Below, piece after piece: positions 1-7,380 of a stretch of 31,722 bases of DNA. This DNA is from JBDNJM01 sp041687755 (GTDB lineage: Bacteria > Planctomycetota > UBA1135 > GCA-002686595). Position 1 is the stretch's first letter; each line of letters begins with the position of its first letter. A program made the translations under genes and the position numbers. The DNA lies in contig JBDNJM010000131.1 in the NCBI GenBank assembly GCA_041687755.1, forward strand, positions 1 to 31,722, read 5' to 3'. The notes under the pieces are model-generated. The model saw only the letters and a program-made list of their open reading frames with translations. It ran no database searches and was not told the origin of the DNA.

Positions 1-19
1 ACAGCCGCAATGCGGCTGT
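1..19. terminator. Short perfect hairpin at window edge
   Basis: ACAGCCGC and GCGGCTGT flank a 3-nt loop, giving an 8-bp perfect stem. No T-run follows on the plus strand. It lies about 90 nt beyond the 3' end of the minus-strand glycosyltransferase at 111-1517, so it could help end that transcript, or it could end a gene outside the window. The hairpin is directly visible; the role is inferred. Confidence 0.4.
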
Positions 20-30
20 GAGACTCGCGG

Positions 31-74
31 GCCGGTGAAAACGTGCCTGGCACCGTATCCTTCCCCCCGGCCAG
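31..74. repeat. REP-like palindromic repeat, left-end copy
   Basis: The core GTGCC-T-GGCAC at 43-53 is a perfect 5-bp palindrome around a single central base. It is flanked by GGTGAAAAC on the left and CGTATCCTTCCCCCCGGCCAG on the right. The right half (48-74) reappears inverted at 31567-31595. The core has the same one-base-centre architecture (GTGYC-N-GRCAC) as the palindromes at 14808-14852 and 14961-15001. Dispersed extragenic palindromes of this kind fit REP sequences mobilised by RAYT transposases, but no such transposase is in the window. Confidence 0.5.
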
Positions 75-110
75 ACGGAGAGGGCTTCGCTGGCGGCGGA
101 GGCGCTCAGG

Positions 111-1517
111 TCAGCCCGAGTTCTTCCGCCGGCGCAGCAAGTATTTCAGGTGCCGCGCGAAGTGCTTCACGGGCTTGCCCGCGACGCCTTCCTGCTCCAG
201 GTACTTGAGGTGGTCGTTCATGTCGAGCGCCCACTTCTCGGTCTGCGCGAGCTGGCGCATCATGGCGTCGGCCGTCGCGAGCTGCTCCGCCGGGAGCTGC
301 GGCCGCTTGGCGGCCAGGCGGTCGGCGTTGTTCAGCAGTTCGTCGTACAGCGGGAGCAGCTGCTCGAGGTGGATGGCGCGGCTGAAGCGCTCGACGGAGG
401 CGCGGCAGCCGGCGGACAGCCGGGCCTGGAGGTCTACGTCGCCGAGCAGTTCCAGCAGCCGCAGCGCGAGGTGCTCGGGATCGCGGGGCCTCGCGAGCAG
501 GCCGGTCTCGCCCTCGCGCACCATCTCGGGGATCCCGCCAATATCCGAGGCGATCATCGGGAGGCCAGCGACGTAGCTCTCGTAGATCGAGACCGGGCTG
601 TTCTCGCCCCAGATCGAGGGGATCACCAGCACCGCGGCCTGCTGCTGAATCGCGGCGATCTTGGTGTGGGGCACGCGGCCCTTGAAGATCCGGTCGGTCT
701 GGAGCCCGAGCTCGTCGGAGAGGGCGCGCAAGCGCTGTTCCTCGGGGCCGCTGCCGGTCAACTCCAGGCGCGCCTGGGGCCGCTGGGCCAGCACAAGGAC
801 CCAGGCTCGTAGAAGCACGTCGAGGCCCTTCTCCGGGGCGAGACGGCCGATGAATACGGCCAGGTCCGGGTCCCGCTGGACGGAGGTCTCCGCGGGCCCC
901 GAGGCTGCGGCCGGCGGTTCGATCCAGTAGGGCAGGCAGCGCACGTTCTGGAAACCGTTCTCGGCAATGCGCGTGGCCAGCCAACGGCTGGGGGCCACAA
1001 ACGCGTCGACGCTCGCCTGGAGCGTGTCGGTGCGCGTGCGGCCGGTGAAGATCGCGCGGGCGTCGATAGGGTAATTCTGCTCGCAGCCGTTCTTCAGGCA
1101 CTTGTCGCCGATCCCTCCGGAGCAGGGCGTTCCATCGCCCCACACCAGCCAGGAATTCGCGCAGACCACGCTGGCGTCGTGCACAGTCATCAGCACGGGC
1201 GCGCGGTTGCGGCCCATGCGCTGAATCATCGCCGGCGGCAGGTGCGAGGCGTTGTGCAGGTGGATCAGGTCCGGTCGGAACTCCTCGAGGAACTCCTCGA
1301 AGGCCTGCTCGATCGGGGCGTCCGAGATGAGGTCCGGGGGCGACCAGATCGGTCGTTTGACGACGCGACGGCGCGGCGTCTTCTCGTCGGTCTGCTCGGA
1401 GCCGGCGAATAGCGCTACCTCGTTCCCGAGGCCCTCGAGCGCCTCCATGAGCTGGTGCATGTGCACCTCGGCGCCGCCGAGCTGCTCGGCGAAGTTGCTG
1501 ACCTGGAGGATACGCAT
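111..1517 (-). CDS. Glycosyltransferase family 4 (GT-B fold)
   Basis: This is a 468-residue protein with the two Rossmann-like halves of a GT4 enzyme. The N-terminal acceptor half starts with a 'RILQVSNF...GGAE' pattern typical of the family. The donor half carries GRLAPEKG (224-231) and the E-x7-E signature ENSPVSIYE (305-313) that contacts the nucleotide sugar. A Cys-containing insert (Cys119, 132, 140 and 145) after the HDAS segment resembles the four-Cys segment seen in a subset of GT4 enzymes and might bind metal. The C-terminal 90 residues are helical and basic. No signal peptide or membrane segment is seen, so it is probably cytosolic and acts on a lipid-linked or surface glycan. ATG at 1517 begins at the family N terminus, but no clear Shine-Dalgarno is present. 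The gene diverges from a second GT4 gene, suggesting one polysaccharide cluster. Sugar and acceptor cannot be inferred. Confidence 0.88.
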   Translation of the reverse strand: MRILQVSNFAEQLGGAEVHMHQLMEALEGLGNEVALFAGSEQTDEKTPRRRVVKRPIWSPPDLISDAPIEQAFEEFLEEFRPDLIHLHNASHLPPAMIQRMGRNRAPVLMTVHDASVVCANSWLVWGDGTPCSGGIGDKCLKNGCEQNYPIDARAIFTGRTRTDTLQASVDAFVAPSRWLATRIAENGFQNVRCLPYWIEPPAAASGPAETSVQRDPDLAVFIGRLAPEKGLDVLLRAWVLVLAQRPQARLELTGSGPEEQRLRALSDELGLQTDRIFKGRVPHTKIAAIQQQAAVLVIPSIWGENSPVSIYESYVAGLPMIASDIGGIPEMVREGETGLLARPRDPEHLALRLLELLGDVDLQARLSAGCRASVERFSRAIHLEQLLPLYDELLNNADRLAAKRPQLPAEQLATADAMMRQLAQTEKWALDMNDHLKYLEQEGVAGKPVKHFARHLKYLLRRRKNSG

Positions 1518-1633
1518 GGTGGCGGGGCCGAATCGTACCGTCTCTGTCGCTCATCGGCATGGCCCTCGTCCTCGCAGTGGGGGAACCCCCGCGCGATGGG
1601 CAGCCGATCCACGCACGGGGCCTGCGGCCTGGA

Positions 1634-1639
1634 TACGCT
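1634..1639 (+). promoter_or_regulatory. Possible -10 element just upstream of the second GT4 gene
   Basis: TACGCT lies 8 nt before the ATG at 1648 in a gap without a Shine-Dalgarno sequence. If used, the mRNA would be almost leaderless. No convincing -35 box was found 17 nt upstream, so the call is weak. Confidence 0.2.
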
Positions 1640-1647
1640 ATCCATCC

Positions 1648-3942
1648 ATGCGCATCTGCCTCATTGCCCACGGGCTGCCGCCCTACGAGCTTGCCGGCGT
1701 GGAGAACCACGTCGACGCGCTGGCCCGTGCCCTCGGCCGCGCCGGCCACCGCGTCGAGGTGTTCGCGCCCCGGCGGCTGGCCGATCTGCCCGATTGTTCG
1801 CTGCGGCGCGAGGTCCGTCCGGACTACGCGGTGACCTGGGTGCAGATCACCCACGACCCGCGCAGCCCCGCGGAAGCGCTGGACCCGCTGGGCGTCGCCG
1901 AGGCCTTCGGGCGCTTCCTCGACCGCGAGCGGCCCGAGGTCGTGCACGTGCACCACGTGGTGCGGGTCGGGCTGGGGCTGCTCGACGCGGTTGCTGATGC
2001 GGGGCTCCCGCTGGTCTTCACGGCCCACGACTACTTCGCGACGGGCGATCGCTACACGCTGCTGCGGCCCGACATGCGGCTTATCAACGGAGCCCAGACG
2101 GTGGAGCTGCAGGCCCGCTGCGAACTGGCGGTGGCGCGCCTGAACCAACACGCGGAGGCGCTCGGGGACTACCACGTCGGCGTGTTCCCGGAGACCGTCG
2201 AGCCCGAGCTGGCAGCGGAGCTGTCGACGCTGCTCGACGGCGACCCGCTGCAGGCCGGCGTCTCCCAGGAGGAGTGGGAGGATGTTCTGGCGCGACGGGA
2301 ACGGCTGGAACAGCGCCGCCGCGCGGCGTTCGAGCAGGTCGATCGCTGGATCGCGCCCACGCGCTTCCTGCGGGCGAAGCTGGTCGGGGCGGGCTACCGC
2401 CAGGCGCGCATCGACCACCAGCCGTACGGCATCGAGCTAGAGCGCTTCCGGGGACTGCCGCCGATCCGCAGCGATGCGTCCGAACCCCTGCGCATCGGGT
2501 TCGTTGGCAGCATGACCAAGCACAAGGGCATCCACGTGCTGCTGGACGCCGTCGAGCGACTGGCGCCCGACGTTCGGTCAGCCGTGCGGGTCGATCTGTT
2601 CGGCGATTCGACCGATCGGGTGTACGTGGAGCACATCACCGCGCGCGCGGCCGAGCTTGACGTGCACGTGCGCGGTGCATTCCTGGAGCCGCGGCTGCCG
2701 TCGCTGATGGCCGAGCTGGATGTGCTCGTGGTGCCGTCGCTGTGGTACGAGAACTTCCCGTTCGTGATCCGCGAGGCCTTTGCGGCCGGCCGGCTGGTCG
2801 TCGCCAGCGACGGGGGCGCGCTGCCGGAGAGCGTGCGGGACGGCGTGGACGGACTGCTGTTCGAACGCGGTTCTGCAGAGGCCCTGGCCGCCGCGCTCGC
2901 GCGGCTCGTGCAGGAGCCGGAGCTGCGCGGTCGCCTACTGGCGGGCGCCCAGCCCGTGCGAGCCATCGAGGACCAGGCCGAGGAGTGCTGCGCGATTTAC
3001 GCCGAAGCGATCGAGGCCCGCGCGGAGCGAGAGCGCTCCGCCGCCGGTCCTGTGTTGCCGCACCTGGTGAGCTTGAGCGAGCGTCTCGACGAGCTGATGC
3101 ATCTACCGATGCGGGGCTTGCTCGAGCAAACGCTCCAGCGCATCGACGGGCTGGAGGCCGAGCTGGGCGCGCCTCGCCTGCCCTTCCATGCGGCCCTGAT
3201 GGGGATGGTTGATCACGACCTGCGCACGCCCGAGCGTCTGCGCGACTTCGCCGCCGAGAGCGGCTACCTGCGCCGCGAAATCCGCGCCCGGGATGAGTCC
3301 CGGGGCACGCTGGAGGAGAAGAGCGAGTGGCTCGAGGGCCAGCTGAAAGCGTTCACGGAAGAGCGCGACTGGCTGCGCCAGGAGGTCGAGGGCCTGAAGC
3401 TCCAGGCTCGGCAGGCCCTGGACGCCATGGCGGAGGAGCGCGAGTGGCTGAAGGGCCAGGTCGAGGCCGCGACGAAGGAGTCGACGTGGTTGCGCGGCGA
3501 GTGCGAGGTCGCGAACGAGAGGGCCCGCGAGCAGGGCGAGCTGAGCGATCTGCTCGAGGGCGAGCGCATACGGCTCGACGCGCATCTTCTGGAACTCTCC
3601 CAACGTCTGGACGGCGAGCGCGCCGAGGCCGACGAGCTGGAGCGTCGGGTGCAGGCGTCGCAGTCGCGCCTGACCGAACTGCGCGGCCGCGTGTCGGTCC
3701 AGGTCGGGACGGGCCAGTCCCAGCCGACGGTGCTCGAGCAGCAGCTCGATCAGCTCGACGCCGATCTATGCGCGCTGGAGACCGAAGTCGCCTGGCGTCG
3801 CCAGGAGATGGAGGCGGCGCGCAGTAGCGCCCGCAAGTCGCTGAGCGGCTTTCTGATCCGGCGGTTCGCCGCGGGGCGCAGGACGGCCTCCTGGCCGACG
3901 ATGGAATCCGACGACGACGGGTCGCAGGAGGGCTCCCGATGA
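1648..3942 (+). CDS. Glycosyltransferase family 4 with long C-terminal coiled coil
   Basis: This 764-residue protein starts at MRICLIAHGLPP. The frame stays open further upstream, but that extension runs antisense into the neighbouring gene, so the ATG at 1648 is preferred. Residues 1-450 form a GT-B glycosyltransferase: an HVHHVV segment in the acceptor half, the donor-site pattern GSMTKHKG near residue 290, and ENFPFVIRE (E-x7-E) near 368. Residues about 540-720 are a charged coiled coil with a recurring (E/R/T)WL(E/R/K)xQ or similar unit at SEWLEGQ, RDWLRQE, REWLKGQ and STWLRGE, spaced 14, 25 and 14 residues apart. Such coiled coils occur in large polysaccharide-assembly transferases and may act as oligomerisation or length-ruler elements. 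The stop overlaps the next start (ATGA, 3939-3942), so the GT2 gene is probably translationally coupled. Substrate unknown. Confidence 0.85.
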   Translation: MRICLIAHGLPPYELAGVENHVDALARALGRAGHRVEVFAPRRLADLPDCSLRREVRPDYAVTWVQITHDPRSPAEALDPLGVAEAFGRFLDRERPEVVHVHHVVRVGLGLLDAVADAGLPLVFTAHDYFATGDRYTLLRPDMRLINGAQTVELQARCELAVARLNQHAEALGDYHVGVFPETVEPELAAELSTLLDGDPLQAGVSQEEWEDVLARRERLEQRRRAAFEQVDRWIAPTRFLRAKLVGAGYRQARIDHQPYGIELERFRGLPPIRSDASEPLRIGFVGSMTKHKGIHVLLDAVERLAPDVRSAVRVDLFGDSTDRVYVEHITARAAELDVHVRGAFLEPRLPSLMAELDVLVVPSLWYENFPFVIREAFAAGRLVVASDGGALPESVRDGVDGLLFERGSAEALAAALARLVQEPELRGRLLAGAQPVRAIEDQAEECCAIYAEAIEARAERERSAAGPVLPHLVSLSERLDELMHLPMRGLLEQTLQRIDGLEAELGAPRLPFHAALMGMVDHDLRTPERLRDFAAESGYLRREIRARDESRGTLEEKSEWLEGQLKAFTEERDWLRQEVEGLKLQARQALDAMAEEREWLKGQVEAATKESTWLRGECEVANERAREQGELSDLLEGERIRLDAHLLELSQRLDGERAEADELERRVQASQSRLTELRGRVSVQVGTGQSQPTVLEQQLDQLDADLCALETEVAWRRQEMEAARSSARKSLSGFLIRRFAAGRRTASWPTMESDDDGSQEGSR

Positions 3943-4904
3943 GCTCGGCGCCAGTTTCGATCCTCGTCCCCAGCCTCGACGATCGGGAGCAGCTGGGAAC
4001 CTGCCTGCCGCTGCTGCTCGCCGAAGTTCAGCGGCGCGGCGCGGGCTCCGAGATCATCGTCATCGACGACACCGGCAGCGGCTCGCTCAGCCGCTGGATC
4101 GAGCGCCGCTTTCACGGCGTGCGCACGATCGCTCGGGAGTCGAACGGGGGCTTCGCGCGCGCGCTGCTCGACGGCGTCCAGTCGGCGGCTCACGAGCTCG
4201 TGTTCTCGATGAACCCGGACATTCGGCCCGCGCCCGGGTTCCTCGATCCGCTGGTCGAGGCGCTGGAGGACACAGGGGTGGCGGCCGCGGTTCCGAAGCT
4301 GTTGCTGGGCGGAGATCCGCGCCTGATCGAGTCGATCACGGCGTTGGGATTCGAGCGCGGGCTGGTGGCCTTGGAGCAGCCGGGGCTCGAAGGCGGGGCC
4401 AGCGGCGAAGAGCCTTGCACGGGATCAGACACGCTCGAGGTGGCGTTCGCGGTGGGCGGCGCGATGCTGCTGCGCCGCCAGGAGTTTCTCGACGGGGGCG
4501 GCTTCGACGCGTTGTACGAGCCGTTCTACTACGAGGACGTCGACCTGGGCCTGAGCGCCTGGGCCGCCGGGCGGCGGGTCGTGTACTGCCCGGATGCGGT
4601 GCTCGAGCATCACCATCGGGGCACGATCGGCGCCAAGGTCGCGCCGGAGCTCGTCCGTGCGGTGATCGAGCGCAACCGACTGCTGCTGCAGCTCAAGTTC
4701 GCAGCGGATCATGAGCTCGCCGAGCAGGTGACGCTGCTGCGGCGCAGGGCGCTGGACGCGTTCCTGCGGGACGAGCGCGAGGAGCTGGTCTGGGTGGCGT
4801 TTGCGCTGGACCGCTCGGAGGAGCTGCTGCGGAGCCGGGCGCGGCGGGCGGAGCGCGGCGAGGCGCTCGGCGATCTGTTCCGCCGGGCTCGTCCGGCGAG
4901 TTGA
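3939..4904 (+). CDS. Glycosyltransferase family 2 (rhamnosyltransferase-like)
   Basis: This is a 321-residue GT-A fold enzyme. An N-terminal strand is followed by VIDDTGSGS (nucleotide-binding region, near residue 45), then ESNGGFARALLDG, the family's NGG segment, then SMNPDIRP, which corresponds to the DXD-type region in WbbL-like enzymes. VGGAMLLRR and the acceptor-site motif YYEDVDLGL with a following HHHRGTI are characteristic of GT2 rhamnosyl- and related transferases. No membrane segment is evident, so it probably works at the cytosolic face. Its ATG sits inside the stop of the preceding GT4 gene, so both enzymes likely modify the same glycan. The assignment to GT2 is strong, but the specific sugar is unknown. 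Confidence 0.87.
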   Translation: MSSAPVSILVPSLDDREQLGTCLPLLLAEVQRRGAGSEIIVIDDTGSGSLSRWIERRFHGVRTIARESNGGFARALLDGVQSAAHELVFSMNPDIRPAPGFLDPLVEALEDTGVAAAVPKLLLGGDPRLIESITALGFERGLVALEQPGLEGGASGEEPCTGSDTLEVAFAVGGAMLLRRQEFLDGGGFDALYEPFYYEDVDLGLSAWAAGRRVVYCPDAVLEHHHRGTIGAKVAPELVRAVIERNRLLLQLKFAADHELAEQVTLLRRRALDAFLRDEREELVWVAFALDRSEELLRSRARRAERGEALGDLFRRARPAS

Positions 4905-5057
4905 GAGGCTGTGGAGAGGTAGCGCTGCGCGAACGCAGTGCCTCTCCGTTGCTCATCGGCCTAGCGCCTGGCGGCGCTGCGGTGACGACGCGCGAACGGA
5001 TGGCGCGGGGCGTGCTGCTTTACTCATCTTGAGCCGCGCCGAGCGAAGCGCGCGCTG

Positions 5058-5309
5058 CTAGCGAGCGGGGCTGTGATCCAGCACTGCCGCCATCGCCTGA
5101 CGCAATGGCGCGGTGGTGTTGGGCTTCGGGAGGTCGCTCTCGGGACCCGCGTCGAGGCACCTCTGCAGGCCCCCGCGCATCGCGTTCGCGGCCACGACGA
5201 GCACAGGGAGCGTTGGGGAGGCTCCGGCGCGCTCCAGCTCTTGAAGGCCGGCGATCGCGCTCAGCCGGTCTATCGCGAGCATTGGCAGAGCGATGGAGGC
5301 TAGGTCTAA
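5058..5309 (-). pseudogene. Decayed response-regulator receiver domain remnant
   Basis: Reading the minus strand from 5309 gives DLASIALPMLAIDRL, then GLQELERAG, LPVLVVAANAMRGG, QRCLDAG, LPKP and a final helix ending at a TAG at 5058-5060. This follows the receiver domains of hybrid histidine kinases, whose usual pattern is DLVLMDVQMPxMDG, IRxLE, hPIIALTANAMxGDRExCLxAGMDDYLxKP. The phosphoacceptor Asp is Ala, the MDG turn is IDR, and the MDD stretch is PES, while the switch Ala/Thr-NAM segment and the Lys of KP remain. The first half of the receiver and any kinase part are missing, and upstream the frame runs into a G-rich tract. It is therefore read as a nonfunctional fragment. Alternative: a small diverged pseudo-receiver with an unrecognised start. 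Confidence 0.55.
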
Positions 5310-5660
5310 GGAGGGGTGAGGGGCTGGGGAACGCTGAGCGCCCGGTTGGGGCGGGGGGCGAGGGCGAGCGGGGGGGCGGAGGGTTGGGGTGCCCTTGTTC
5401 GCCCCGCTGGGCCGGACTGCGGGGCTCGGGAGAGGGCCCTGGGGAGTTGTTTAGGGCGCGCGGGTGGGGAGGGCGGGTGGTCGAGGGGGTGAGACGGGAG
5501 GTGGGGGGCCGGGCGCGGGCGAATGGGAGGTGGGGTCGCGAGGGGATGTTGGGGCTCGCAGGAGTTGCGGCCGGGTCCTCTGTCTTCGCGGACGCCCGGG
5601 CTATTCGCGGCGGAGCCGCGGCCCGGGCCCGGCCGCGGTGCGGCCGGCGAGGCCTGCGCC
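5310..5660. other. G-rich, gene-free tract with possible G-quadruplexes and hairpins
   Basis: No credible gene is seen. The plus strand is strongly G-skewed, with repeated runs of 3-7 G. 5348-5388 and 5461-5520 each contain four or more G-runs with short loops, which suits G-quadruplex formation. Two GC hairpins follow: CGCGGC/GCCGCG around GGA (5606-5620) and CCGGCCGC/GCGGCCGG around GGT (5629-5647). The tract lies between the receiver remnant and the inverted rho copy and looks like decaying sequence. Confidence 0.55.
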
Positions 5661-5665
5661 CTCGC

Positions 5666-5865
5666 GTCTGGATGCTGCGCAAGGTCCTGAACGATCGCGA
5701 CCCCGTCGGAGCGCTGGGGATGCTGATCCATGGGTGCCGCGGTTGTTAGCCGCCGATGGTCAGCAGGAATTCTCCGTTCACTTTTGTTCGTCGCATTTTT
5801 TGGATCAGCATTTCCATCGCTTCGACGGGGTCGAGCTCGTTCAGGACCTTGCGCAGCATCCAGAC
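5666..5865. repeat. 65-nt inverted duplication of the rho 3' coding end
   Basis: The plus-strand segment 5666-5730 matches the reverse complement of 5801-5865 at 59 of 65 positions with no gap. The right arm is the last part of rho, encoding VWMLRKVLNELDPVEAMEMLI. The left arm, read on the plus strand in the same phase, gives VWMLRKVLNDRDPVGALGMLI. The 70-nt spacer holds the rho stop codon. The six mismatches all change amino acids, consistent with a decayed partial copy rather than a selected gene. In rho mRNA the arms could pair into a long imperfect stem around the stop codon. Confidence 0.9.
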
Positions 5866-7203
5866 CCTCTCAATCTCCGCATCCGTAAACAGCAACTCCT
5901 CCTTCCGCGTCCCAGACCGATTGATGTCGATCGCAGGGAAAATCCTTCGGTCCGCCAGGCGCCTCTCGAGCACCAACTCCATGTTACCGGTGCCCTTGAA
6001 CTCCTCGAAGATGACCTCGTCCATCTTGCTGCCGGTCTCGATCAGCGCCGTCCCAAGGATCGTCAAACTTCCGCCGTCCTCGATATTCCGTGCACTGCCA
6101 AAGAACTGCTTCGGCATCTGGAGAGCCGTCGCCTCAATACCGCCCGAGAGCAGCTTTCCATCGCTGGGCGCCTCCTGGTTGCTCGCGCGCGCCAGGCGCG
6201 TGATCGAGTCGAGCAGGATCACCACGTCCTCGCCGGCTTCGACCATGCAGCGGGCCTTCGCGATCACCATTCTCGCGACCGCGAGGTGACGGGCGGGCGG
6301 TTCGTCGAAGGTCGAGGACACGACCTCGCGGCGCTCGCCGCCGAGGTTGCGTTCGAAGTCGGTGACCTCCTCCGGGCGCTCGTCGATCAGCAGAACGATC
6401 AGGTGACAATCGGGGGCGTTGCTGACGATCGAGTTGGCGATTTGTTGCAGCAGGACCGTCTTGCCGACCCGCGGGGGGGCGACGATCAGGCCGCGCTGGC
6501 CACGGCCGATGGGCGAGATGAGGTCCACGATGCGCATCTCTAGGGTGGGCTGGGAGCTACCCTCGAGGGTCAGGCGCTCTTCGGGGTAGAGCGGCACGAG
6601 TTCCTTGAAGGGCGTGCGGACCTGAACCTCCTCGGGGTCGTGGAGGTCCACGGCTTCGAGGCGGCCGAGGCAGAAGAACGTTTCGCCCTCGCGCCGGGGC
6701 CGGACCTCGCCGCGCAGGGTCATGCCCGTGCGCAGCGCGTAGCGCGTGATGAACGAGCGCGGCACGAAGATGTCCTCTTCGGTCTGCAGGTACGAGTTGT
6801 GGTGGGTGCGCAGGAACGCGACCTCGTCGTTCATGACCTCGAGGCAGCCCTCGGCCACGACAGGGACGCGCTTGTCTAGGCGGCCGCGGACGATCACCGA
6901 GACGACGTCTCGGCGGCTGCGGGCCTCGTCGGCGTCGAACTTCTCCTTGGTCGCGACCTCGTGCAGCTCGGCCAGGTTGAGGCCCTGCAGCGCGCGGTAG
7001 CTGGTGTCCTTCTGCGCCGTCTTGCGAGTGGACTTGGGGAGCTCGTCGAACAGCTCGTCCACGGCTTCCCCGTCGAGGTCGGCCGGCAGCGAATCAAGGT
7101 TGATGCGTACCTCGGCCGTGGTGGCCGGGCCCTGGTGGGGCCGGTGGGGCTTGCCGCCGCCGAAGTTCTTGTTGCGGGAGCGCGTGCGCTTTTTCTGGAC
7201 CAT
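5746..7203 (-). CDS. rho: Transcription termination factor Rho
   Basis: This is the 485-residue hexameric RNA-dependent ATPase that ends transcription. After a basic N-terminal extension (KKRTRSRNK, then GGGKPHRPH) and a helical N-terminal region comes the cold-shock-like RNA-binding fold, with GCLEVMNDEVAFLR and later FVPRSFITRYALRTGM, matching the Rho primary site. The ATPase core has a Walker A APPRVGKT, where the more usual form is PKAGKT, the catalytic DERPEEVTDF segment, and Walker B VVILLDSITRLARA. The C-terminal IERVWMLRKVL is typical. ATG at 7203 is preferred over an in-frame TTG at 7236, because family similarity begins after it. The 3' end carries the inverted duplication described at 5666-5865, which could affect mRNA stability or termination. 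The next gene upstream is coaE on the same strand, 177 nt away. Confidence 0.97.
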   Translation of the reverse strand: MVQKKRTRSRNKNFGGGKPHRPHQGPATTAEVRINLDSLPADLDGEAVDELFDELPKSTRKTAQKDTSYRALQGLNLAELHEVATKEKFDADEARSRRDVVSVIVRGRLDKRVPVVAEGCLEVMNDEVAFLRTHHNSYLQTEEDIFVPRSFITRYALRTGMTLRGEVRPRREGETFFCLGRLEAVDLHDPEEVQVRTPFKELVPLYPEERLTLEGSSQPTLEMRIVDLISPIGRGQRGLIVAPPRVGKTVLLQQIANSIVSNAPDCHLIVLLIDERPEEVTDFERNLGGERREVVSSTFDEPPARHLAVARMVIAKARCMVEAGEDVVILLDSITRLARASNQEAPSDGKLLSGGIEATALQMPKQFFGSARNIEDGGSLTILGTALIETGSKMDEVIFEEFKGTGNMELVLERRLADRRIFPAIDINRSGTRKEELLFTDAEIERVWMLRKVLNELDPVEAMEMLIQKMRRTKVNGEFLLTIGG

Positions 7204-7380
7204 GGTCCGGGATCGTCCGAGATCTGATGAGGTCAAAGGTTGCGCGCGGCGCGTCGAGCGGTGGGCTCGGCGGGCGCCGCAGCGCGTGGATGGGGGGGGC
7301 TCGGCGGGCGCGGGGCTCGGCGGGCAGAGGCCCTGCGGGTCGATTAGGGCCCTTCGGTCGGTCAGCGGCCGGGCAGCGGG

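Noticed and set aside
106..2418. 770-residue minus-strand frame across both GT4 genes
   Set aside because: It is antisense or out of frame with two well-supported glycosyltransferases and has low-complexity Arg/Ala-rich composition typical of high-GC shadow frames.
5105..5749. Plus-strand frame ending in a Rho-like peptide as a second small Rho gene
   Set aside because: Only 22 residues resemble Rho, the rest is G-rich low-complexity translation, and there is no ATPase core. It is better explained as an inverted partial duplication.
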